NCBI GenBank assembly: GCA_016706565.1 | Contig: JADJJI010000004.1 | Location: 496,001 to 560,000 of the forward strand | Length of the DNA stretch: 64,000 bases | DNA from: Piscinibacter sp. | Lineage (GTDB): Bacteria; Pseudomonadota; Gammaproteobacteria; Burkholderiales; Burkholderiaceae_C | Direction: 5' to 3' | In this document: piece by piece, positions 21,134-29,307 of the stretch | Layout: each line of letters begins with the position of its first letter | How positions within the stretch are numbered: position 1 is the stretch's first letter | Made by a program: the position numbers and the translations under genes | Notes under the pieces: generated by a model | Told to the model about the DNA's origin: nothing | What the model saw: only the letters and a program-made list of their open reading frames with translations | Database searches by the model: none

Positions 21134-21721
21134 ATGAACCAACTCGCCGCTGCCGAAGACAAGTCCGCCGCCAAGCCCGACCGCCTGGAGGATCAGCTGT
21201 CCTTCAAGTCGCGCTACGTGCTGGTGTTCGGCGAGATCGACGACAAGCTCGCCCTGGCCACCTGCCGGCGGCTGCTCGCGCTGTCGGAGGACTCCGACGC
21301 GCCGATCACCATGCTGATCTCGTCGCCCGGGGGCCACGTCGAGTCGGGCGATGCCATCCACGACATGATCAACTTCGTGCGCGCTCCGGTCACCACGGTG
21401 GGCACGGGCTGGGTGGCCAGCGCGGGAGCGCACATCTTCCTGGCGGCACCCAAGGAGCGCCGCGTCTGCCTGCCCAACACGCGCTTCATGATCCACCAGC
21501 CGGCCGGCGGCGCGGGCGGGCAGGCCACCGACATCGCCATCCAGGCCAAGGAGATCCTGCGCACGCGCGAGCGCATCGCGCGTGTCGTGGCCAAGCAGAC
21601 GGGCAAGCCGCTGGACAAGGTGCTGTCCGACATGGAGCGCGACCACTGGATGAGCGCCGACGAGGCCGTGGCCTACGGCATCGTCTCGCGCGTCATCGAG
21701 AGGCAGAAGGAGCTGGCCTGA
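21134..21721 (+). CDS. ATP-dependent Clp protease proteolytic subunit paralogue
   Basis: The 195-residue protein has the full ClpP catalytic triad: Ser96 in GWVASAGAH, His121 in RFMIHQP and Asp166 in VLSDMERD, plus the conserved ISSPGGHVESG loop. It is a cytosolic serine peptidase of the tetradecameric Clp type. No ATPase gene (clpX or clpA) is adjacent, unlike the housekeeping clpPX operon, so this is likely an accessory paralogue. ATG 21134 is chosen for its spacing to the GGAG at 21124-21127; ATG 21128 is upstream in frame. Confidence 0.85.
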   Translation: MNQLAAAEDKSAAKPDRLEDQLSFKSRYVLVFGEIDDKLALATCRRLLALSEDSDAPITMLISSPGGHVESGDAIHDMINFVRAPVTTVGTGWVASAGAHIFLAAPKERRVCLPNTRFMIHQPAGGAGGQATDIAIQAKEILRTRERIARVVAKQTGKPLDKVLSDMERDHWMSADEAVAYGIVSRVIERQKELA

Positions 21722-21733
21722 CGAGCTTGCCGA

Positions 21734-22198
21734 TCACGCTGTCTCGCGCAGCAGCGCGGCAAGCCGGTCGAGGTTCTGCTCGTTGGCCGGCACCGCGATG
21801 GCGGCGATGCGGCGGCACTCGTCGGCGCTGGCGAAACGCTGCCGCCAGCCCACCGCCGTGCGCGGGCCGTGGTCCGAGAAGGTGATGCTCATCTCGAAGG
21901 CCGGGCTGGAGAGGTGGTTGAACACCACACGCTGCCCCGGCAGCACTTCGACGAACACGCTCTCGTTCGGGTAGTCGGCCCCGTCGGGGCCGTGCATGAC
22001 GAAGCGCCAGGCGCCGCCGGCGCGCAGATCGAAGCTCTCGAAGGTGCTGGTGAAACCCGCCGGGCCCCACCAGCGGGCCAGCAACGCCGGGTCGGCGAAG
22101 GCCTCGTAGACACGCGGGCGCGGTGCGGCGATCACGCGCGAGGTCACCAGCTCGCGGTCGGCCGCGCGCTCGTGGGCGGGATGGGGCGCCTCGCTCAT
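21734..22198 (-). CDS. SRPBCC/AHSA1 family protein
   Basis: The 154-residue START/Bet v1-like protein opens with a V-x-R-V-I-A-A-P-x-x-x-V-y-x-A-F-x-D strand-helix and the ARWWGPAGFT motif, followed by PNESVFVEV and a C-terminal RIAAIAVPANEQNLDRLAALL helix. This fold binds hydrophobic ligands in the cytoplasm. The closest relative in this window is the cassette protein at 49528-49965, which shares the WWGPAGFTxT, HGPDGxDYPNES and ANEQNLxRLAA segments. It converges on clpP with 12 bases between stops. Confidence 0.8.
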   Translation of the reverse strand: MSEAPHPAHERAADRELVTSRVIAAPRPRVYEAFADPALLARWWGPAGFTSTFESFDLRAGGAWRFVMHGPDGADYPNESVFVEVLPGQRVVFNHLSSPAFEMSITFSDHGPRTAVGWRQRFASADECRRIAAIAVPANEQNLDRLAALLRETA

Positions 22199-22247
22199 GC
22201 GCCGGATCGTACCTTGCCGTCCGCGCACCTGCAGCCGCCTTTTGGTT

Positions 22248-23300
22248 TCAGGCCGTGTAGGGCGCGTGCACGGTGCGCTGCGAGATCCACCACAGGTTGC
22301 CGTGCGCGTCACGCACGCCGCCCTGTCGATCGCCGTAGGGCATGTCGGCCACCTCCATCTCCAGGGTGGCGCCATGGGCCAGCGCGCTGCGCATCGTGGC
22401 CTGCGCATCGGCGACGTAGAGGTAGTACGAGGAACGCATCGCAGGGTAGGCCAGCGACGCCTCGCTGACCATCACCGTGCTGCCGTGCAGCCCCACCTGC
22501 ACGTTGGCCACCTTGCCGTCGGGGCGCAGGCTGCGCAGCAGCTCCTGACCGCCCAGGCCGTCGATCAGGAAGGCGATGAAGCGCGGTGCGTCGTCGACGA
22601 AGAAGTAGGGCGTCACGGCGCCGAAGCCGGGCGGGATGTAGGGCAGCGGCGTGGCCTTCGCGGCCGCCGGGTGGGGCTGCACGATGCCCTCGCCGTGCGG
22701 CGCCGCGGCGAAGGCCGGCAGCGCCTCGGCGCGCGCCGAGAAGTCGGCCAGCAGCGGGCAGCGCGACGCCGGCACCTGCCCGGGCAGCAGGCATTGCACG
22801 AACTGCCAGGTGACGGCGGCGCTCACGCCGGCCTGCGTGATGCCCTCGGTGCTGGCGTCCAGCGGTTCGTGAGCCAGCTCCTGCTCGAGCGCGTCGAAGG
22901 CCGCCAGCATCTGCGCGGTGACCCGCGCGACCCAGGGCTCGTGCAGCTTCTCGGGCGGGCGCACGGCGTGTTCGTAGACGATCTGCACGCTCTTCTCGCA
23001 GGCGGCCAGCGCCAGGCCGGTCAGGCACAGCGCGTGCTGGCGCTGCGGCAGCGCGGCGGGCATCAGCGTGCGCGGGTGAGCCAGGGATTCGGCAAGCTCG
23101 ATGATCAAGTTCGAGTCCATCAGCACCTCGCCGTCGTCGCACACCAGCGTGGGAGCGCGCACGACCGGGTTGATGCGGCGGAAGTCTTCGAAGCCGCGGA
23201 ACACCGACAGCGACTGGTGCTCGAAACGCAGGCCGAGCAGTTGCAGCGAGATCGCCACCCGCCGCACGTAGGGCGAGTCGAGCATGCCGTACAGCTTCAT
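22248..23300 (-). CDS. Glutathione S-transferase fused to a VOC/PhnB-like domain
   Basis: The protein has 350 residues. Residues 1-80 are a thioredoxin-fold GST domain (MKLYGMLDSPYVRRV, APTLVCDDGEVLMDSNLII, with the conserved D-S glutathione contact), and 90-205 the helical GST domain. A PIPP linker joins a second domain at about 225-345 of the vicinal oxygen chelate/PhnB kind (TPYFFVDDAPRFIAFLIDGL, DAHGNLWWIS). GST and glyoxalase-like functions on one chain suggest detoxification of an electrophile via glutathione. Both parts are in one uninterrupted frame. Confidence 0.85.
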   Translation of the reverse strand: MKLYGMLDSPYVRRVAISLQLLGLRFEHQSLSVFRGFEDFRRINPVVRAPTLVCDDGEVLMDSNLIIELAESLAHPRTLMPAALPQRQHALCLTGLALAACEKSVQIVYEHAVRPPEKLHEPWVARVTAQMLAAFDALEQELAHEPLDASTEGITQAGVSAAVTWQFVQCLLPGQVPASRCPLLADFSARAEALPAFAAAPHGEGIVQPHPAAAKATPLPYIPPGFGAVTPYFFVDDAPRFIAFLIDGLGGQELLRSLRPDGKVANVQVGLHGSTVMVSEASLAYPAMRSSYYLYVADAQATMRSALAHGATLEMEVADMPYGDRQGGVRDAHGNLWWISQRTVHAPYTA

Positions 23301-23336
23301 GCGGTCACTCCTTCAGAAGGCCGCCGAAGCGGCGCG

Positions 23337-23927
23337 TCAGCGGGACAGGCAGCGAGAGTTGTAGTTGCCCTCGAGCGAGCGCAGCGCCGCCACTTCGGTT
23401 TCGTTGAGCTGCTTCTCGCGGCTGCGCTTGAGGGCGATCACGTCGCGCATGCCGGCGCACTGGTCGGCCCGCTGCTGGGCCTGCGCGCGCTCGTTGGCGA
23501 TGCTGTCGCGTTGCGCGACCTTCTCGCTTTGCTGCATCTGCTCATCCTGCCGCAGCTGGCGGCGAGCATCCTGGTCCTCGAGCGAGCATTTCTCGCGGTA
23601 TTCCTCGTGCAGGCCGGTGACGACGTCGCCGCGCACGCCACGCGCCGGTGCTGTGCGGATCGCCTCGCTGATGTCGGCACAGGCCGGGCTGAGGTACTTC
23701 ACGTGGCCCTGCGCCTTGCCGGCGCGCGGCAGTTGCGGCGCATAGGCCGCCGAGGGCGCGGAGCGGGAGTTGCCGCCGAAGGCGCCGAGCTTGCCGGCCG
23801 GCGCCTGGCCGCAGGGCCGGTCGGAGTAGTAGATCGACGAGCCGTTGCTGCAGCGGTACGACTGTGCCTGGACGCCGGCGACGGCGAGCAGCATGGCCAG
23901 GGCCAGCAGGGGGGAGCGGAGGCGCAT
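23337..23927 (-). CDS. DUF4124-type secreted protein with coiled coil
   Basis: The 196-residue protein has a signal peptide (about 1-21, ending in VQAQ) and the DUF4124 signature YRCSNGSSIYYSDRPC directly after it. Residues 130-180 are rich in Gln, Glu, Arg and Ala and likely form a coiled coil. It is a periplasmic or envelope protein of unknown role, common in beta- and gammaproteobacteria. The ATG at 23927 is preferred over a GTG five codons earlier because it directly begins the signal peptide. Confidence 0.75.
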   Translation of the reverse strand: MRLRSPLLALAMLLAVAGVQAQSYRCSNGSSIYYSDRPCGQAPAGKLGAFGGNSRSAPSAAYAPQLPRAGKAQGHVKYLSPACADISEAIRTAPARGVRGDVVTGLHEEYREKCSLEDQDARRQLRQDEQMQQSEKVAQRDSIANERAQAQQRADQCAGMRDVIALKRSREKQLNETEVAALRSLEGNYNSRCLSR

Positions 23928-23994
23928 TTTCACGGGCGACACGATAGCGAAGGATGACGCAGCGACCCATCCCGTGAATCGGCGGCGCAGCCTC

Positions 23995-24303
23995 TCAGGC
24001 GCCCGGCTGCGGGCCGTCGTAGCCCTCGACGATGACGATGTCGGCCACCGAGACCGGCTGGCGCAGCTTGACGGCCGCCTGGTAGCCCGGGGAGTTCCAG
24101 CAGTCCAGCGCCGCCTGGTACGAGGGGAACTCGATCACCACGTTGCGGCTGCGTGCGCTGCCTTCGGGGTTCTCGAAGCGGCCTCCGCGGGCGAGAAAGC
24201 GCCCGCCGAACGCGGCCAGCGGCTGCGCGTTGGCGGCGACGTAGGCCTTGTACTGCTCGGCGTCGCGCACGTCGACATGGGCGATCCAGTAGCCCTTGGG
24301 CAT
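23995..24303 (-). CDS. DUF1330 family protein
   Basis: The 102-residue protein shows the whole DUF1330 pattern: KGYWIAHVDVRDAEQYKAYV at the start, FGGRFLARGG in the middle, VIEFPSYQAALDCWNSPGYQ and VEGYDG at the end. The family is a dimeric alpha-beta barrel (ferredoxin-like) of unknown activity, small and cytoplasmic. It lies 32 bases downstream of the unknown gene at 24336 in the same orientation. Confidence 0.9.
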   Translation of the reverse strand: MPKGYWIAHVDVRDAEQYKAYVAANAQPLAAFGGRFLARGGRFENPEGSARSRNVVIEFPSYQAALDCWNSPGYQAAVKLRQPVSVADIVIVEGYDGPQPGA

Positions 24304-24335
24304 GGTGACTCTCCTGAAATCGGCCGCGAGGCAAC

Positions 24336-24695
24336 TCAGTCGCCGTCGCGCCGGGTGACGGCGAACGCTGCCGCCTGCGTGGGGAAGAGCTCGGCATAGG
24401 TCGGCGACTCGATGCCCAGCACCTGCACTTCCATGCCGTCCGGGCCCAGTTCGGGCGAGAAGTCGAGGATCTGCACCTGCCCGTCGGCAGCGAGCTGGCT
24501 GCCGTCGGGCGCCAGCACGCGCAGCGTCAGGCCGAGCTGCGAGCCGTCTCGCGTGGCGATCACCCGGTCCTGGACGGCGGCGTAGGCCGCCGTCGGCATG
24601 AAGCGGCCGGCGGCCACGCCCATCGGCGGATCGCCGTGGTCGAGCTCGGAATGGCCGATGAGGATGCGTCCGGCGAGGACGTCGAAGCGTGGCAT
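24336..24695 (-). CDS. Hypothetical protein
   Basis: The 119-residue product has no signal peptide or membrane segment and I do not recognise the family. It contains an RILIGHSELDHGDPPMGVAAGRF opening and reads like a small beta-rich cytoplasmic protein. The gene is co-oriented with its DUF1330 neighbour. Codon use is typical of the high-GC backbone, which supports it being real. Confidence 0.55.
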   Translation of the reverse strand: MPRFDVLAGRILIGHSELDHGDPPMGVAAGRFMPTAAYAAVQDRVIATRDGSQLGLTLRVLAPDGSQLAADGQVQILDFSPELGPDGMEVQVLGIESPTYAELFPTQAAAFAVTRRDGD

Positions 24696-24943
24696 GGGCA
24701 GACCGGGCGCCAGGCGCCTGGAGGGTGATTCGGCGCGATGCTAGCCCAGGCGCTCCGGCTCGCCCCTGGGCGGCCGCCCTGGCCCACAGGGCCTTGATCT
24801 ACAGCTTGCGAAACTTCACGACTCCGCGGCCCCATTGCAACGCGATCGGGCCGCGGGTCGCAGATGTCGGCCTCGCAGCAGTTCTCGTCGGCGATCTTGC
24901 GGGCAGCGCACGGGTTCGAACAAGCGCGCCGAAGGGGAGGGCT
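24696..24943. other. Gap without a recognised gene
   Basis: This 248-bp stretch separates two - strand genes. Only overlapping shadow frames are seen and no RNA gene or repeat was recognised. It may hold the promoter of the gene ending at 24336. Confidence 0.4.
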
Positions 24944-25345
24944 TCACCGGATGCTGGAGGCCCCGGAATCCAGCCGTGCCCAGGCTGCGCCGACCGCCTC
25001 GCCCCAGGGCCCGGGCAGCGGCGTCCACTCGAAGCAGCGGCGCGCTTCGGTGAGCGCCGCGTCCAGCGGCAATCGGGCCGCCAGCGCCTGAGCCAGCTGC
25101 GCGATCGCGGCGAGATGCGGCTGCGCCATCGGCGCATGGCGGTGCAGTTGCTGCGCGTGGCGCGCGAGCACCTGCAGCAGTTCAGTCAGGGCGGCCAGCA
25201 TCTCGGACGGGCCGTGCAGTTCGAGCGGCTCGCCGGGGCCTGCAGGTGCCCTGGGGGAGCCGGGGTAGTCGGCCAGCCAGAGCCGGCCGGCCTCGTCCTG
25301 CGTGTACTCCAGCCAGTTCAGCAGGTCGACGAAGAGCACGTTCAT
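24944..25345 (-). CDS. Hypothetical protein
   Basis: The 133-residue product is largely alpha-helical, with Leu/Ala/His/Gln-rich helices from about 45 to 100, and has no signal peptide. The family is not recognised. The ATG at 25345 follows 13 bases after the stop of the upstream gene (25359), so the two are probably co-transcribed. Confidence 0.5.
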   Translation of the reverse strand: MNVLFVDLLNWLEYTQDEAGRLWLADYPGSPRAPAGPGEPLELHGPSEMLAALTELLQVLARHAQQLHRHAPMAQPHLAAIAQLAQALAARLPLDAALTEARRCFEWTPLPGPWGEAVGAAWARLDSGASSIR

Positions 25346-25358
25346 TCGGCCAGGCCCG

Positions 25359-25676
25359 CTAGGCCGAACATTCGTACAGCGGCGCGATCTCCAGCGGCGC
25401 CTCCAGCACCTGCGCCAGCACCGCGCGGTGCGCCACGTCGATCGGCAACTGCGAGGCGCCGTAGGCCGCGAGGGCCCTCTGCACGTCGTCAGCCTCCATC
25501 ACGTAGACCAGCACGGCGCCGTCGGCGCCAGGCAGCACGTAGAGCTGCTCATGGCGCGTACCCTCGTGGGCCATCGACTGGCGCGCCTCGTCCTGGCGCG
25601 TGGCGAGTTCGGCGAGCCAGTCGCGCAGCCGGCCTTCCTGGCCGGCGCGGATGCGGGCGAACGAGACGGTGAGCAT
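25359..25676 (-). CDS. DUF6176-like small protein
   Basis: The 105-residue protein begins MLTVSFARIRAGQEGRLRDW and contains GTRHEQLYVLPGADGAVLVYVMEADD, which fits a dimeric alpha-beta barrel family of the DUF6176 kind, distantly like DUF1330 and the antibiotic-monooxygenase fold. No activity is known. It is one of several such small barrel proteins in the window. Confidence 0.6.
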   Translation of the reverse strand: MLTVSFARIRAGQEGRLRDWLAELATRQDEARQSMAHEGTRHEQLYVLPGADGAVLVYVMEADDVQRALAAYGASQLPIDVAHRAVLAQVLEAPLEIAPLYECSA

Positions 25677-25711
25677 GGGGCCTCCTGGGGTGACGGCGAT
25701 CGGCGATCGGT

Positions 25712-26509
25712 TCAGCGGGCCGCGTCGGCGCGCATGCCAGCGTGCAGGTCGACCAGGCTCTTCTGGCTGACCTGGATCAGGCCGCGGCGCGGGCGGTCGA
25801 GATCGAGGATGATGAACACCAGCACGACGATCAGCACGACCATGATGTAGCTGGCCATCGACGGCCGGTGGCCGCCCACGCCGCAGGCGTAGCCGACGAT
25901 CGCGCCGGCCATCAGGAAGGTGGCGTACAGCAGCATCAGCACGAACTCCGGCACGTGGCGCTGCAGCGCCGCGTCGCGCTTGCCGAAGCTGTCGATCAGC
26001 GTGTTGACCGACTCGATGAACAGGATCGGCGTGTACGAGTTCGGGTCGAGCTCGAGCGCACGCCGCGCCAGCGCCCACAGCGCCGTCTGCTGCTGCGTCG
26101 CGCGGGCCATCAGCGCGCCGAGTTGTGCATGGTCGGCCAGCGTCAGCGTGCTCGCCTGCACGCGCGCGCCGGTGTAGTCGCGCAGCAGCGCCTGCGCTTC
26201 GCCGCGCAGGGCGGCGGGCAGCAGCTGCGTGCGCAGCCAGGCGGTGCCGATCGCGTTGGCCTCGTCCACCACCGCCTCGCTGCGGCTGTCGTAACGCTGC
26301 AGTGCGAGCGAAAAGGTGAAGCCCAGCAGTAGCGCCAGGATGCCGAGCATGGCCGCCTGGATGCCGTTGATGTGCTCCTTGGCCGCCTCGTTGGCCGGCA
26401 CGCTGCCCGGGCGCCCGACGCGCAGGCCGATTTCGATGGCCAGCGCCATCGACACGAACAGCACTGCGGCGATCAGCGCGCTGTTGGTGTCGTAGAGCAG
26501 CTCGTTCAC
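25712..26509 (-). CDS. DUF4239 family membrane protein
   Basis: The 265-residue protein has two membrane helices near the N-terminus (about 8-26, 52-70) and two near the C-terminus (about 185-205, 220-240). Between them is a soluble helical domain with SEAVVDEANAIGTAWLRT, the typical DUF4239 segment. The GTG at 26509 overlaps the stop of the upstream DUF1161 gene (GTGA); a longer form would run through that gene. Function unknown, inner membrane. Confidence 0.8.
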   Translation of the reverse strand: MNELLYDTNSALIAAVLFVSMALAIEIGLRVGRPGSVPANEAAKEHINGIQAAMLGILALLLGFTFSLALQRYDSRSEAVVDEANAIGTAWLRTQLLPAALRGEAQALLRDYTGARVQASTLTLADHAQLGALMARATQQQTALWALARRALELDPNSYTPILFIESVNTLIDSFGKRDAALQRHVPEFVLMLLYATFLMAGAIVGYACGVGGHRPSMASYIMVVLIVVLVFIILDLDRPRRGLIQVSQKSLVDLHAGMRADAAR

Positions 26510-26823
26510 GGCTGCTTGCGGCAATCGCCGCCCATCGAAACGCTGCCGTCCTTGCATTCGGTGAGGATGGCTTCCTTGTCGGGCCGAGCCGCCGCGCCTG
26601 CTTGCGCGTAGACGATCTTCTTCGTGCCCAGGTCGCAGCTGCCGACCACCTTGCCGTCGACCTTGGCAGCGGCGTCGACGGTGCGCAGGGTGAACGCCTT
26701 CACGCCGGAGGCGCGGATCTTCGCGTCGATGCGCGCCTGGATCGCTTCGCAGGTCTGCGCCGCGCCGACCGCCGGTGCCAGGCCCAGCAAGGCGGCGCTC
26801 AAGGCCAGGGCGGGGTGGTTCAT
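26506..26823 (-). CDS. DUF1161 family secreted protein
   Basis: The 105-residue protein has a signal peptide (1-22, ending in VGAAQ) and a mature domain starting TCEAIQARIDAKI with a later LGTKKIVY; the cysteine pairs suggest two disulfides. This is the DUF1161 pattern of small periplasmic proteins of unknown role. It overlaps the membrane-protein gene downstream, so the two may act together in the envelope. Confidence 0.8.
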   Translation of the reverse strand: MNHPALALSAALLGLAPAVGAAQTCEAIQARIDAKIRASGVKAFTLRTVDAAAKVDGKVVGSCDLGTKKIVYAQAGAAARPDKEAILTECKDGSVSMGGDCRKQP

Positions 26824-26869
26824 CGGGCTCTCCTGTGCCGAGAGGTCGAAGGGGTGCCGGCGCTTGCGC

Positions 26870-27481
26870 TCACTGGCGCAGCGGCAGCACGGCGCCGATG
26901 GCGATGAAGACACCGCCGCAGGCCTGGTTGAAGCGCCGCCCCACACGTTCGAGCCAGGGGCTGATGCGGTGCGCCATGTGGGCGATGAACAGCTCGGTGC
27001 CGATCTCGATCAGCGCGAAGGTACCCGCCATGACCACGAATTGCACGAACAGGCTGCGTGCCGGGTCGATGAACTGCGGCAGGAACGCGGCGAAGAAGAG
27101 CAGCCCCTTCGGGTTGGTGACCGCCGACAGCAGCCCCTGCCGGAACAGCGACCAGCCGGCGCGTGGCTCCGCTGCGGTCGGCACCGACAGGCCGATCGGG
27201 GGCGAGCGCCAGACCTGGACACCGAGCCAGACGAGGTAGGCGCCGCCCACCCACTTCATGACCGTGAGCCACAACAGCGAGGTCTGCAGCAACGCGCCGA
27301 TGCCGAACATCGACAGCGCGACCACGGCGATGAAGCCCACCGAGCCGCCGAGGATGGTGAACAGCGTCTTGCGCGGCCCGTGCAGCGCACCGTGCGTGAG
27401 CGCGAGCAGCCCGTTCGGGCCGGGCGAGAGCGACAGGCCGATGGCGGCGAGCAGGTAGACGAGCCAGGTCTCGAGGTTCAT
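26870..27481 (-). CDS. LysE/RhtB family amino-acid exporter
   Basis: The 203-residue protein has six membrane helices and the LysE N-terminal signature LAAIGLSLSPGPNGLLALTHGALHG, with NPKGLLFFAAFLPQF in the middle. It is an inner-membrane exporter of amino acids or derivatives. It ends in IGAVLPLRQ, the normal family C-terminus. No LysR-type regulator gene is adjacent. A second full copy lies at 37259-37885 and a fragment at 44211-44327. Confidence 0.9.
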   Translation of the reverse strand: MNLETWLVYLLAAIGLSLSPGPNGLLALTHGALHGPRKTLFTILGGSVGFIAVVALSMFGIGALLQTSLLWLTVMKWVGGAYLVWLGVQVWRSPPIGLSVPTAAEPRAGWSLFRQGLLSAVTNPKGLLFFAAFLPQFIDPARSLFVQFVVMAGTFALIEIGTELFIAHMAHRISPWLERVGRRFNQACGGVFIAIGAVLPLRQ

Positions 27482-27500
27482 GGGCGTTCGAGTCAGGGAT

Positions 27501-27998
27501 CTAGCGCCGCCGGCCCCGTGCGGGAGACGGCGGCTCGACCCGGCGGCGATCGTGGGCCGCCAGCACGCCCTTGAGAGTCGCGCGCTCTGCCTCCGGCAGC
27601 GCCGCGGCAAGCATGGCGTCGGCGAGCACGGCGCGCACCACCTGGGCATCGGCGTCGTTGCGCACCTGGCCGTGTTTGACGATGGCGGCGTAGCGGCCCC
27701 AGACACGCTGGCGCACCTGCGACAGCGACAGCAGCCCTTTGGCATGCAGCTCCGCATCGAGCGCCGCCACCTGCGTCCAGGGCCAGTGGCTGGACAGCTC
27801 CATGCAGTCGTTCACCGCCATGCGCAGGCTGCCGGGTGCGCGCGCGGGGTCGTCGCGCTCGGCCGCCTCGACCAGCGCCAGCGGCCGCTGCTCCGGCGCC
27901 ACGGCGCGAGCGGCGCCGAAACGCTCGCTGAAGTACTTCAGGAAGGCCTTGAGCTCGGCGTACTCGGCCGTGGGCGTGCGGGGCGAAGCTTGCGTCAT
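27501..27998 (-). CDS. Hypothetical protein
   Basis: The 165-residue product is helical and soluble, with no signal peptide. It has a basic Arg/Pro-rich tail (RRRVEPPSPARGRRR) that could bind nucleic acid or an acidic partner. The family is not recognised. It lies 19 bases upstream of the LysE gene in the same orientation, so the two may be co-transcribed. Confidence 0.55.
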   Translation of the reverse strand: MTQASPRTPTAEYAELKAFLKYFSERFGAARAVAPEQRPLALVEAAERDDPARAPGSLRMAVNDCMELSSHWPWTQVAALDAELHAKGLLSLSQVRQRVWGRYAAIVKHGQVRNDADAQVVRAVLADAMLAAALPEAERATLKGVLAAHDRRRVEPPSPARGRRR

Positions 27999-28012
27999 CG
28001 TTGTCCGCAGGC

Positions 28013-28264
28013 TCAGCCGAACACCGTGTCGCTTTCCGCGTGGCCGCTGCTCAGCATCAAGCGCAGCACGGGCGTGCCGCCGTCGTGTTCCCAGACGCGG
28101 CCCTGGATGATGAACTGGCGACCGCCGATGCGGATGGCGTCGCCGGTGGCCGGCGCCACCGAATGGCCCTGCCAGTACTTCGGCACGACGATGGACGAAC
28201 GCCGCACCCAGGCCTGATCGTCCGTCGAGAAGCCCAGCACGATGCGAATATCCTGCGGTTCCAT
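28013..28264 (-). CDS. Small hypothetical protein
   Basis: The 83-residue product looks beta-rich: VVPKYWQGHSVAPATGDAIRIGG and FIIQGRVWEHDG suggest a small barrel. No signal peptide or membrane segment. It precedes the gene at 27501 by 14 bases in the same direction. The family is not recognised. Confidence 0.5.
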   Translation of the reverse strand: MEPQDIRIVLGFSTDDQAWVRRSSIVVPKYWQGHSVAPATGDAIRIGGRQFIIQGRVWEHDGGTPVLRLMLSSGHAESDTVFG

Positions 28265-28297
28265 GGCAGCGTTCCTGCAGTTCGGGAAGGTGCGAGC

Positions 28298-29287
28298 TTA
28301 GCGCCTGTGGGCCGGGCTCACGACGGCGAGCAGCTCGAACACGCTGCACACCACGGGCATGTCCTGCGACGGCGTACGACCGATGCGGTGGCATTCGCGC
28401 GAGAAGAAGGCCCAGTGCGCCTCGCGCCAGAAGGCCAGCGAGCCGTCGCCTTCGCCCTCGATGGCGGCGTACTCCGCCGTCACCTCGGCGTAGGGCAGCA
28501 CCTGCACCTGCGTGATGCGGGTGACCAGCGCCGGCTCTTGGCGGTGGTCGACGACGATCTCGATCTGCCCGACCTGTGGCAGCGCCTCGTTCTCCGCCTC
28601 CATCGCCCACAGCAGGCCGGTGCCGGCGCGCTTGCGGCCCTCGACGATCAGCGCCAGCAGCGACTGCGAGAGTTCCGGCGAGTCGCCGTAGCCGTCGACG
28701 CGCACCGGCCCGGGCGGCAGCTCGACGCCCAGCGCGCGCAGCCGGGCGAGCGCCGCGAGCAGGCTGCTCGAGCCGTCGAGCTCACGGAGCATCAGGTACT
28801 CGTCGCGCTCCACCTCGCGGCGCGCATGTTCCGCCGGCGAGGCCATGGCGAAGCGCAGCCGCTCGAGCAGCCGCCGCGAGCGTCGGTTCTCCTGCTTGAG
28901 CACGGCCCAGACATCGCGCACGCCGAAACGCTCGGCCAACTCGTCGAGCATCGCCTGCACCGCCTCCGAGCCGAAACCGTGGCCCCACCAGGCGCTGCCC
29001 AGCTCGTAGGCGATGGCCGCGTGGCCGCCCGGGTAGACGGTGGCCTGCACGTAGCCGATGAGCCGCGAATCGGGCCGCCGGATCACCCAGTTCAGCCACT
29101 GCTCGCGGCCGTTCGGCGAGCGCCGCGATTCCAGTTCGGCGAAGCGCTCGCGCAAGCCGTTCAGCGACTGCGGCGGCGCGTTCTCGTGTTCGTAGATCGC
29201 CGGATCGCTGAGCACGACGAACATCTCCGCCGCGTGCGCTGCGACTTGCGGCTCCAGCGTCAGGCGGGCGGTGTGGACGGTGCGCAT
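28298..29287 (-). CDS. GNAT acetyltransferase fused to an ASCH domain
   Basis: The protein has 329 residues. Residues 1-170 are a RimJ/RimL-type GNAT domain (TARLTLEPQVAAHAAEMF, YELGSAWWGHGFGSEAVQAMLDE, RRSRRLLERLRF). Residues 185-329 form an ASCH domain (ELSQSLLALIVEGRKRAGTGLLWAMEAE, EGEGDGSLAFWREAHWAFFSREC), a PUA-like fold linked to RNA binding or amidohydrolysis. The frame is continuous, so the fusion appears genuine. The substrate may be a modified nucleoside or protein N-terminus. Confidence 0.8.
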   Translation of the reverse strand: MRTVHTARLTLEPQVAAHAAEMFVVLSDPAIYEHENAPPQSLNGLRERFAELESRRSPNGREQWLNWVIRRPDSRLIGYVQATVYPGGHAAIAYELGSAWWGHGFGSEAVQAMLDELAERFGVRDVWAVLKQENRRSRRLLERLRFAMASPAEHARREVERDEYLMLRELDGSSSLLAALARLRALGVELPPGPVRVDGYGDSPELSQSLLALIVEGRKRAGTGLLWAMEAENEALPQVGQIEIVVDHRQEPALVTRITQVQVLPYAEVTAEYAAIEGEGDGSLAFWREAHWAFFSRECHRIGRTPSQDMPVVCSVFELLAVVSPAHRR

Positions 29288-29307
29288 CGGTCGGCTCGCG
29301 CTCGCGT

